DNA from: Entamoeba invadens IP1
Taxonomy: Eukaryota > Evosea > Mastigamoebida > Endamoebidae
Assembly: GCF_000330505.1 (NCBI RefSeq)
Contig: NW_004443767.1
Span: forward strand, 161,040-178,368
DNA: 17,329 nt
Direction: 5' to 3'
Below the pieces are notes generated by a model. The model saw nothing but the letters and a program-made list of their open reading frames with translations, ran no database searches and had not been told where the DNA came from. This document shows positions 1 to 7,726 of this stretch, one piece after another. Each line of letters opens with the position of its first letter. Within the stretch, counting starts at the first letter, position 1. Made by a program: the position numbers and the translations under genes.

Positions 1-2147
1 GTTCTCATTCTTCTTAATAAACTCAAATTTCGAGTTTCCGTATTGCGAAATAACTCGACAAAATATTTGGTTTTTCGGAACCACATGACTTGTTGATAAA
101 ATGGTGTATCCAGGGACTATGCATTGGTTCTTGTAGTCATGTTCTTCTAATTTCATTTCATCAACCATCGCTTGCATGGGGCTCAATGTACCCGACGCAA
201 ATATGATCGATCTCACTGAGCTTTGCATCAATGACATCCCAAGCGATGAACTCAAACATCTCACTCTGAAGTGCAGCTCCATGTCCGAATCCACTTCTCC
301 AAAATTTTCTTTCACGTTATTTAAAACACCTTTTGCTGTGTTGAAAGTCCTCTCTCTCGACTCCACAATGACTTTAAACTTCTCTCGCAAATTTTCCACA
401 CGAAAGGCTTGAACATAAAACACGGCCATTGATATCGATTCAAGTACATACGGATCCAAATAGTCCGCAATATTTGGTAACAACAAGATATCATCCACTT
501 CTCTCATGATTTCATCGATTTTCGCAGCCCCTTCTAGTAATTTGGAATATTCAACTCGGGTGATCACCGGTAAGAACGCTTCAACATCAAACAGTGAGTA
601 TCTCTTCTCTTCGTCTTTTTCAACGAGTTTTCTCGAATGAGCCCATTCACATATATGTGTAAACAAGTCGATTACACTATTAAAACGGTCCTTCTCGTCT
701 TGTTTTGCTTTCTCAAAATCAAATTTTGCATTTGTTCGCTCCTTCTCTTCTTTTGGTAATTGACCAACATTTACATTACACTTCTCGTCTTTAAACGGTA
801 TCACCTCGATCAAAACCCCATTTTCTTGGTGTTTATCATTCATATTGTCTTCACTTTTTGTGTTGAAAATATCACTTTTAACACTCACATGTGTTTCCTT
901 TTCTTCTTTCACTTGATGTGTTAATTGAAGAAAATTGGTTTCATTTTTGACTGCCGACTTTTCTAATACAATTTGTTGTTCCTTTGCCTGTTCCTTCATC
1001 CGATCCCAAAACACCTCCCTCCTCCCAATTTGCCGTTGTACATTTAAAACGACTCTCTTCATGATGTCCTCCCCAAAATCAAAACTCATCGCATCCATCA
1101 ACGAATCCTCCGCGTTGTGTGCTTCGTCCAAAACCAACGCACATTCATCGTTCTCATTTTCCATGAAAAAGATTGAACTTGTCGATCGAATGCTGGGATT
1201 AGTTATGAAGTTGTAAGGACACAAGACAAGTCTTACCTTAGTGACAACCCACTTCGAGTAGTGATACGGACACACTTTATTTTCTTTGCAAATTTGGACC
1301 AACTCGGTGTGTTCCACAAGTAATCCTCGTGTGATGGAATACACCTTTTCAAACTTCGCAAGTGTATCTGGCGCAAGCCCAAATTGGTCAAAATGTGGTC
1401 TGAATGGGCAACTCCTTTTCTTTGTTATTCTTCTGAACGCTATTGGATCCATATTACACCAATACCCGTTGTTGTCCATATCCTGTTGTTCAGTATTTTT
1501 GAAGTGGTTTAAAATAACACGTCTGTTATTTTGTGAAGTATTTGTAGCTTCAATTCATCAATAAACAACGCGAAGTTATTAAAACAAACTTTGATGGTGT
1601 CATAGACACAGTACAACTCTCTTGAAGCCAATATGACGCCCTTTGTTGGTTTCAATTTCCGACACTCTCTCACCACTTGAGCCAATTGATTGTGTGTTCT
1701 CGACGTGTATACAATTCGGTGGACATCAGAAGACAACGCCGCGTGTAACAAAACAAGTGTCTTTCCCGTTCCCGTTGGACTTTCCAAGAGCAAGTGCTTT
1801 CCGTCCGCAATAGCTTTTTGGATCGCGGACAACATCTGGACCTGCTGTGGGTATGGTGGGTATGGAAATGTTGTTGACAGATCATCGAACGTCTCGGTGT
1901 GTTTCAAGTGTGACACTTCGCTCTTATTTTCTTGATCTTGTGTTGCAAAATACTTGTTCAAATCTTCTAAAATTGGGAGTTGTGTGTGTTGTGTGCTGTC
2001 GACACCTTTTCGTGCAACACAGGACGGGAGTTGTGGGACGAAGGAGTGACTGGGATCAATTGATTTGTGTGGCGTATCACTTTCGGGTTTGATTTCAGAG
2101 ATGTTAAGTGATGGTTCTGTCATTGAAAGGTATGTCTCATCAGACAT
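1..2147 (-). CDS. RAD3/XPD-family Fe-S DNA helicase (FANCJ/RTEL1/CHL1-like), N-terminal part, two exons, runs off the left edge
   Basis: This is a superfamily 2 DNA helicase of the Fe-S cluster class; relatives unwind DNA during repair and genome maintenance in the nucleus. Exon 1 is 2147-1590 (186 codons) and exon 2 is 1482-1 (494 codons, no stop), joined across a 107-nt intron. Visible in order: a hydrophilic leader of about 93 residues; FPYPPYPQQVQML, a RAD3-type Q-motif region (94-106); Walker A ESPTGTGKT (122-130); motif Ia YTSRTHNQL (147-155); four probable cluster cysteines C180, C195, C211 and C257; the DEAH box VLDEAHN (303-309); a charged Lys/Glu-rich insertion of about 100 residues (roughly 345-445) in the Arch-domain region; and ASGTLSPM (615-622), typical of the family before helicase domain 2. 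Motifs IV-VI lie outside the window. The start is the first ATG after an in-frame stop at 2169-2171. The family is clear; whether it is the FANCJ, RTEL1 or CHL1 branch is not settled. Confidence 0.9.
1483..1589 (-). other. Predicted spliceosomal intron in the helicase gene
   Basis: On the minus strand the interval begins GTTTGT, the typical Entamoeba donor, and ends CAACAG. It is 107 nt long and phase 0. Unspliced, the reading frame stops at 1509-1511, and the downstream helicase frame is a different one. Splicing joins YCVYDTIK to DMDNNGYWC and puts the second Fe-S cysteine 15 residues after the first, close to the XPD spacing. The acceptor is CAG rather than the more usual TAG. A frameshift inside a continuous exon is the alternative. 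Confidence 0.72.
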
Positions 2148-4001
2148 TGATGTATGAGTGACTAAGATTTAATTAGAGAAAAAAATAACTCAACTTTAAT
2201 GAAAGATTTGAATAATTTTAATAAATTTAATTTCATTTTTTAAGTAATTTCTTATAATTATTTTTAATAAATATATAGTAATTACTTATTAAAACAATTA
2301 TAATTAGTTATTAATTTAAAATTATGTTTTGTTTGACTTATGACAGTTTGCAAAATTTTCACAAATCTTAATGTTCGGCGAATTAGAATAATAATGAAAA
2401 AACTATAATTTTTGGTTAGCTTGAATTAGATATATTATATCCCTTAACTGTTGAAAAATAAATATTTTAATAAATATTTAATAAAATAATTTAATATTTT
2501 ATATTATTTTTAATTGCGATGACTTTATGGGTATTAGAAATAATTTGCCTAAAATTATCTTTACCAAATTTGTTGAATGCCGAAACATAAAATGAACAAT
2601 TTACAAAGATCAAAAATAAAAAACATAGACTTACTTAATTTGAATAATTGTAATTAAAATTTGTAGAAAACACTTTTTGAATATGCTTATTTAGGTATTT
2701 TATGATTTATGTAATAAGTTGTATTGTTTTTGAATTGCTCAATAAATTTTTGTTTAACTTTGGCTTGTCATCTAGCACATCATTTCAACATTTCGTTGTT
2801 GTTAATCATAAATTTACGACCGTTATTTTATTTAACGTGGTCAAATTTGACAATAAAGTGTTTTAACCTTTAACATTGTTTCAATATACCATTTATGTTA
2901 CATTTTTAACAACATTTAAATTAATGTTTAACCCTCAAACATTAAAACTATTGTTTATATCTTATGTACACATTTTTGTGAGCATAAAGTAAAAACCAGA
3001 AATTGTTGCAAAATGTGGAATTATACTAATGTTTGTGTTATAATTTAAAGTTGTATTTTATGTTACAATTATACAATGTAAAAACACCTTTTGTTTTTTG
3101 AACACTTTTTGAAAATGTAGTTGTTAACAGCAAACCTTTTGTGCTAACTGTTGTTATAAAATTATCAAAATTAATAATCAAATGATGATGTCTTTATCTA
3201 ACTTTTTTATCGATATTTTAATCTTATAAAACATCTTTAAATGTGTGTTGTTAGTAAAATAATAATACAACAGTTAAAAATAATTATATATAATATCTCG
3301 TTTATATTAATTATCAACAAATAGTTGTTTAAACATAATTGGGTTTATTGATGTAGTTACATTTATAAAGTGATCTCAATAGTTTAAAATTGTATTTTTT
3401 GTTGTTTCAACAAAATCGTGATAATTATTCAAATGTAACAATCAATAATCAAAAATATATTGTCACAAACAACTGATATTCAACTGTAAAATATATTCAA
3501 CAATTTTGTTTGGTTTCAAAACTTAATAATATACGTAAATTATTGATTTGAAATTTTTATTGTGTTGACTAATTTGTTGTGTGAATAATTGAAAACGCTG
3601 TTATTTATTGGTTGAGTTAACCATTATTTAACACAATATGATTACAAAAAAAATATTTACAATTTTTATTCTAAATTGAAACAAACTTTATGTGACAATA
3701 AAAGTGTTTTTTGTAAACAGTTTTTCAAATTGTTAGTGGTGTTATTAAATGCATTATAATTGATTGTTATAATTTTATTCTGGATAATAGCATTTGTCAT
3801 GTTACTTTAATTTAAAAGTACAGTTGCTATTTTCGATAATAATTATACGATTACAATTAAACTTTAATAATCAACAATGATTGTACATTAACAAATCAAT
3901 TAATCAAAAAATTCCATTTAACAATCTTTGTTATACAATAATCATTTTGGATAATGTTTTTCTTTGTTTTTAAATTATAATCAAATCAAAAAATATGTAT
4001 A
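2148..4001. other. AT-rich intergenic region, no gene recognised
   Basis: About 1.85 kb of strongly AT-rich DNA upstream of the minus-strand helicase. It is rich in scattered GTTGTT/AACAAC runs and lacks any long open frame. The helicase promoter should lie in the first part of it (about 2150-2250), but I could not pick out convincing Entamoeba core elements. No RNA gene was recognised. Confidence 0.6.
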
Positions 4002-4210
4002 AAGTCTGTCTAAAAACGTTGTCCATTTGACAAAATTTTACACAAAATAAGTTGAAAAATTTAGGAATTAGGTAAAAACGATCAAATCCAGGTAAAAATT
4101 ATGAAACAATGTTTTGGGATTGTTTCGAATTGTTTCCCGAAATATTCCAGTTTTGATGGTCCAAAAATGCCTGGACAACGTTGGAGAGCCGACAACGTTT
4201 TCAGACTGAC
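4002..4210. mobile_element. MITE-like element with imperfect terminal inverted repeats
   Basis: The left end reads AAGTCTGTCTAAAAACGTTG and continues TCC. The reverse complement of the right end reads GTCAGTCTGAAAACGTTGTC, so about 20 positions match with a few differences. TATA flanks both sides (3998-4001 and 4211-4214), consistent with a TA target-site duplication. The 209-bp interior has no open frame. The right arm holds two copies of GACAACGTT (4174-4182 and 4191-4199), 17 bp apart. The outermost one or two bases do not match exactly, so the ends are uncertain by a base or two. It is probably a non-autonomous Tc1/mariner-type element. Confidence 0.6.
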
Positions 4211-4343
4211 TATATTTATTAAATTAATGTCGTTTTTGTCAAGTAATTTGTATTTGTAATCACTTGTCAGTTTTTTATTTCAAACGTTTTATGTTGTTTT
4301 GTTAATTGTGTTGATTGTTTTCCATTGTTTTAAAAATAATCTA

Positions 4344-4536
4344 CAGATAGTAGAAAAATAGGGTGTCAGGAATAAATTGGGTGTCAAATAAATTAGGGAT
4401 TAGTTAATGTAAAAAAATGGGTTTCGTTTTTTTTTATTTTTTCCCCCCACAAAAAAAAAATATGAAAAACCATTAAATAACTCAAAATCAATCTGACACC
4501 CAATTTATTCTTGACACCCAAATTTTCTACTATCTG
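4344..4536. mobile_element. MITE with CAGATAGTAG terminal inverted repeats and TA duplication
   Basis: A 193-bp foldback element. The left arm starts CAGATAGTAGAAAAATAGGG and the right arm, reverse-complemented, starts CAGATAGTAGAAAATTTGGG; the two stay nearly identical for about 43 bp. TA precedes the first base (4342-4343) and follows the last (4537-4538). Each arm contains GGGTGTCA twice, 18 bp apart (left copies at 4361-4368 and 4379-4386). The interior is a homopolymer-rich stretch with no coding capacity. The CAG...CTG ends and TA duplication fit a non-autonomous Tc1/mariner or pogo element. Its ends match neither large transposon here, so its mobilising transposase is not identified. 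Confidence 0.82.
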
Positions 4537-4637
4537 TAACAGTGTATTATTAACTCATAATAATTATGATTGAAATATTTTGTGTTGATTTTTTAAAGGT
4601 GGAAATAGTGTCAATTTCAAACAAATGTTAAGACGTA

Positions 4638-4685
4638 CAGTTGGAGTAATAACCTGTCAACTGGAACTAACCACAGCCATTTTTT
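4638..4685. repeat. Left terminal inverted repeat of the 2743-bp transposon
   Basis: It aligns with the reverse complement of 7333-7380 with a few mismatches and a small gap near the inner end. It contains one good AACCTGTCA and a diverged second copy (AACCACAG) about 18 bp further in. It is the probable transposase binding site. Confidence 0.85.
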
Positions 4686-4927
4686 AAATTCAATTTATGG
4701 TATTTTAACCATTAATTTGTCTTTTTTAGATTATTCAAGTTCAACAAAATCAATAACAAAAAGCAATGAACAAATGAGATGTTTTCTTCGAATTTCAAAA
4801 ACGAAAAAAAAGCCGAAAAAAACTTCAAAAATTTCCAAAATTTGTCCTCATTTCACCAAAAAGAGTCATCTTTTTATAAAACATTTTCTTTTTTACTTGG
4901 TTATATTTTCTTGATTTTTTTTAGAAA

Positions 4928-5057
4928 ATGTCTTCTCGTATTGAATCAATTTCAAAGTCTTTACCAAAAAGTTAAAGTGGAAGATATTCAAATTCCCCAA
5001 AACCCCAATTTTTGCACAAAACAATCCATTATTTTCATTTAAACAATTTTCTTTTAG
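4928..5057 (+). other. Possible 5' exon (4928-4970) and intron (4971-5057) of the transposase gene
   Basis: An ATG at 4928 opens MSSRIESISKSLPKS and then hits TAA at 4973-4975, in the same frame as the downstream transposase. An 87-nt interval starting GTTAAAG (4971) and ending TTTTCTTTTAG (5057) would remove that stop and join the frames in phase 1. The acceptor is good; the donor is not the usual GTTTGT. Alternatively the short frame is chance and translation starts at the ATG at 5093 or 5123. Confidence 0.3.
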
Positions 5058-5092
5058 GTTTTAAATCGTTCATAACTTTAAACATCCTTTTC

Positions 5093-6895
5093 ATGTTGCC
5101 AAGTTTTTCATCACTGAATCTGATGTCCTGCTTCCCTAATCCTCAAAATCACGTTGTCGCTGATCACAACACTGAAATTCCAAAAGAGACAAAAGAAACA
5201 AAACAGTTGAAGAAACCTTCTCTTTCACAAAACAGCATGCGTCAAAATGTCCAGAAATCAAAAGAGAATGGTATCTCTCCAAAGAGACTTCTTCTTGTTG
5301 AACAGGCTCTTGAAAAAGCTTGGCAGGATGAGACATTTTTGAAGGAGACTTCCATGCGTGAACAAATCCATTATTTGCATTACAAACTTCATCACTCAAC
5401 AAGAAATATCCAGATGCTTTATGGTGCTTCAAAATCCACGATAGACACCCACACCAGAAGAAAAATCGGAGAATTGAAGAACGGCAAACCTCCAAAAATC
5501 TCCAAAGATGTTGATAACAAAATCGACAAGTGGCTTGTCACTTGTAAACGAAAGGGAATTGCATGTACTGTCACTGGAATTCTTCGGTACATGAGTCAAA
5601 AAGTACCCGACATTGAAATATCGCGACGGGGTCTCATTAAACACATGAAGAAGTTGAAGATTGGTCTCAAGAAAGCAACTGCAGAAGATCTAGACAGAAT
5701 CTCCATCAATTCAGAGAACATTGTTGATAACTTCAAAGAGCTCAAAAAGTTTGACAATATACCAGCAGCCCTATGTGTAAACATCGATGAAATGGGAAGC
5801 AACGATTGGGCAGACAGAAAGAATCTATACATCTTCCAGAGTAATGAGGACAAGACAACCCCAAAGCACGGTTGTAGCAGGTCAAGTAAACATTCCACAG
5901 TGATAGTTGGAATTTGTGCGGATAAAACAACGTTGCCTTTCGGCATTGTCATCAACCAAAAACAGTTCTTTTGCGAAGCCAAAGAGAAGTTCCCCGACTG
6001 TTTCGTCTATTACACAAACAACGGGTTCGTCAACAAATATATCTTCAAGCATTGGATGGCGCAGATCATCAAAGTGATCGTCAAAAAGAGAACAGAACTT
6101 GGTCTTGATGGTAGTTGGGGACTTATCACAATGGACAACTTTTCGGGACATCTTGACGAGGAGCTTCTTGGATGGCTCGAAGCAAACCAGATCAAATTGC
6201 ACACATACTGCCCTCATTCAAGTCACCTCACTCAACCACTCGATCTGTGTTTTTTTGGAGCAGTCAAAAAACACTCAAACGCAGCAAAGTCACTTGTTCG
6301 AAAGAGCGCTCCCACCAAAGAAATCACCACTATGTTTTCAGAAGTTGAACAAGAAGATGAGTCCGACCAGGAAGTCAACGACGCCTTCAATGAATTCATC
6401 GAAGATCAAGAGGAAGTAGAGATTATGAAGTCGTTTGCAATGGAAGATGAAGCAATCAACAAAGTCCTTAATGGAAACAAAAGATCTCCAAACGGAAGGC
6501 AAATCAGCCTCAAAATCTCCTCACTTCTCAAGACTCTGAGTGATCGCTCAACCATTGGAACAGTGGTGGCTTCATTTGAGAGAAGTGGGATTGTCGTCAG
6601 AGAGGTAGATGGTATCAAACGAATAAGAATTGACCCGAATCGAGCTGCGCGGTTTGTAAAAGAATATACTTCGATCGCGACAAGAACGGACATTCTGGAA
6701 ATGTCGGAAATTCCGAATGAACCCGTTCTCATTGGGACTGTCGATGAAAAGGTTGTTGAAGTTCCCAACAAAACGAGCAAAGAGGAAGAAGAACAAATCG
6801 TAGAGGAAGAGCTCCAAGCAATAACAGAAGAATGGACACCAACAGCATTTCCAACGCCGGTCAAGAGACTTCCATCCATAATACTCAACAAGTAG
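5093..6895 (+). CDS. pogo/Tigger-like DDE transposase, apparently intact
   Basis: This predicted transposase (600 residues from the ATG at 5093) would bind the element's terminal repeats and carry out cut-and-paste transposition. N-terminal tandem DNA-binding helices are suggested by HHSTRNIQMLYGASKSTI (100-117, psq-like HTH) and NGKPPKISKDVDNKIDKWL (130-148, CENP-B/Tc5-like HTH). The catalytic triad is visible as VNIDEMG (D232), LITMDNFSGH (D348) and PHSSHLTQPLD (D384), with 35 residues between the second and third acids. HSSHLTQPLD is the hallmark of the DDE_1/pogo group. An acidic linker (about 416-453) leads to a C-terminal domain (470-523) shared with the second transposon's protein. The frame is open back to about 5012 but has no ATG before 5093; a spliced start at 4928 is possible. 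No stop or frameshift interrupts the domains. Confidence 0.85.
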   Translation: MLPSFSSLNLMSCFPNPQNHVVADHNTEIPKETKETKQLKKPSLSQNSMRQNVQKSKENGISPKRLLLVEQALEKAWQDETFLKETSMREQIHYLHYKLHHSTRNIQMLYGASKSTIDTHTRRKIGELKNGKPPKISKDVDNKIDKWLVTCKRKGIACTVTGILRYMSQKVPDIEISRRGLIKHMKKLKIGLKKATAEDLDRISINSENIVDNFKELKKFDNIPAALCVNIDEMGSNDWADRKNLYIFQSNEDKTTPKHGCSRSSKHSTVIVGICADKTTLPFGIVINQKQFFCEAKEKFPDCFVYYTNNGFVNKYIFKHWMAQIIKVIVKKRTELGLDGSWGLITMDNFSGHLDEELLGWLEANQIKLHTYCPHSSHLTQPLDLCFFGAVKKHSNAAKSLVRKSAPTKEITTMFSEVEQEDESDQEVNDAFNEFIEDQEEVEIMKSFAMEDEAINKVLNGNKRSPNGRQISLKISSLLKTLSDRSTIGTVVASFERSGIVVREVDGIKRIRIDPNRAARFVKEYTSIATRTDILEMSEIPNEPVLIGTVDEKVVEVPNKTSKEEEEQIVEEELQAITEEWTPTAFPTPVKRLPSIILNK

Positions 6896-7167
6896 AATTG
6901 CGACCGCCCCGGTTGGATTCTTTTCAACCTGACGGTTCTGGAACCCCCAGTTTCCAACCCACCTTCGCTGTTAATTATGTGACACTCGGAACCCCATTCG
7001 AAACACTGGGGTATTCTCAAAGAAGACAAACCTTTTTTTCTCCTCAATTCTTCCCACATAGTGAATTGCAACCACGTGGCGGAATGTTGTCCCAGCATCC
7101 CACCCATCAGCTTCAGCTGAGGCTGGTCCTCGATGACCAAGGCGTTGATGAAGAACATCACAATTAA
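6832..7167 (+). CDS. Possible small Gln/Pro-rich protein overlapping the transposase 3' end
   Basis: A 111-codon frame starting at ATG 6832 overlaps the last 64 bp of the transposase frame, shifted relative to it, and ends at TAA 7165-7167. The predicted protein is rich in Gln, Pro, Ser and Thr and has no recognised domain. Its codons include many C-ending ones (ACC, CCC, TTC), unlike the AT-rich non-coding DNA around it. The opposite strand is also open here for 260 codons, so the openness may reflect base composition. It could be a second transposon protein, a remnant of a longer transposase C-terminus, or chance. Confidence 0.3.
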   Translation: MDTNSISNAGQETSIHNTQQVELRPPRLDSFQPDGSGTPSFQPTFAVNYVTLGTPFETLGYSQRRQTFFSPQFFPHSELQPRGGMLSQHPTHQLQLRLVLDDQGVDEEHHN

Positions 7168-7260
7168 GATGTCTTTTACTCTCATCGTTTTTCTTTTTTA
7201 GTTTTACTTTTTTACAAAACCCAAAAATACCAAAAATACCAAAAAAGCTGACAGGTTTCA

Positions 7261-7283
7261 TTTTTGAGATGAAATCTCAAAAA
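7261..7283. repeat. Perfect 10-bp-arm hairpin inside the transposon 3' end
   Basis: TTTTTGAGAT, a 3-nt loop GAA, then ATCTCAAAAA. It lies between the transposase gene and the right terminal repeat. It might act in 3'-end formation or be a subterminal feature; its function is unknown. Confidence 0.6.
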
Positions 7284-7332
7284 ACAAATGCCATAAAAAA
7301 CGTACTAATCCGGGTTTTAGGCTTCCTAAAGG

Positions 7333-7380
7333 AAAATGGCTGACAGGTTAGTTCTGGTTGACAGGTTAGTACCTCACCTG
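7333..7380. repeat. Right terminal inverted repeat of the 2743-bp transposon
   Basis: Read inward on the minus strand it carries AACCTGTCA twice, 18 bp apart. A further TGACAGGTT-type copy lies inside the element at about 7249. The end is ...CACCTG followed by TA. Confidence 0.85.
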
Positions 7381-7602
7381 TATATTTTACGTTTTATGTT
7401 GTTGTGTGTAAACTCAATTGTAAATAAAATCAATTTTATTTTGATTTGTGAAATATGTTTATAAAAAACAAAACAAGTCGAAAATAGCTTTTGATTACCT
7501 TTCGTTTTTGTCAAAAAAAATAAATTATGCATAGTTTGTTTTTTAATAGCTAAATAATTATTAAAGTATAGCATTTTTCCAATTATTTTATTAATTTTTA
7601 TA

Positions 7603-7660
7603 CAGTATGTGAGAAAAGTATGTGAGAATGAGAAAACCCTGTGGATTCAACAAAAATTAC
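7603..7660. repeat. Left terminal inverted repeat of the 2516-bp transposon, with 13-bp tandem duplication
   Basis: Contains TATGTGAGAA twice in tandem (7606 and 7619), whereas the right repeat has it once. The remainder matches the reverse complement of 10074-10118 with one mismatch. Confidence 0.85.
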
Positions 7661-7726
7661 ATATTTGTTTTTCTTTTTTTAAATAAAAATGTTTTTCTTT
7701 AAAAAAACAATCTAAATAATATAATT

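Larger units (their letters stand above)
4638..7380 (+). mobile_element. Autonomous-looking pogo/Tc1-mariner class DNA transposon (2743 bp)
   Basis: Inverted repeats of about 48 bp bound the element. The left begins CAGTTGGAGTAATAACCTGT and the right, reverse-complemented, begins CAGGTGAGGTACTAACCTGT; both then continue through a shared CAAC..GAACTAACC segment to GCCATTTT. TA flanks both ends (4636-4637 and 7381-7382). Inside lie one long transposase frame and a possible small overlapping frame near the 3' end. The ends differ at several positions, but the transposase is uninterrupted, so the copy may be active or recently active. It sits 101 bp downstream of the 4344-4536 MITE and 222 bp upstream of a second transposon. 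Confidence 0.88.

Noticed and set aside
935..1564. Plus-strand open frames inside the helicase region
   Set aside because: They are shadows of the minus-strand helicase exon 2, whose motifs are clear.
4344..4536. Idea that this MITE is a deletion derivative of the neighbouring 2743-bp transposon
   Set aside because: Both share a TGTCA core in the repeats, but the terminal 15 bp differ (CAGATAGTAG versus CAGTTGGAGT or CAGGTGAGGT).
4717..5042. Two short Lys/Phe-rich frames upstream of transposase 1
   Set aside because: They start at non-ATG codons or in low-complexity DNA and show no domain; only the short ATG frame at 4928 was kept as a possible exon.
6406..7185. 260-codon open frame on the minus strand across the transposase 3' end
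   Set aside because: Most of it is antisense to a well-supported transposase C-terminus; the translation matches nothing and likely reflects base composition.
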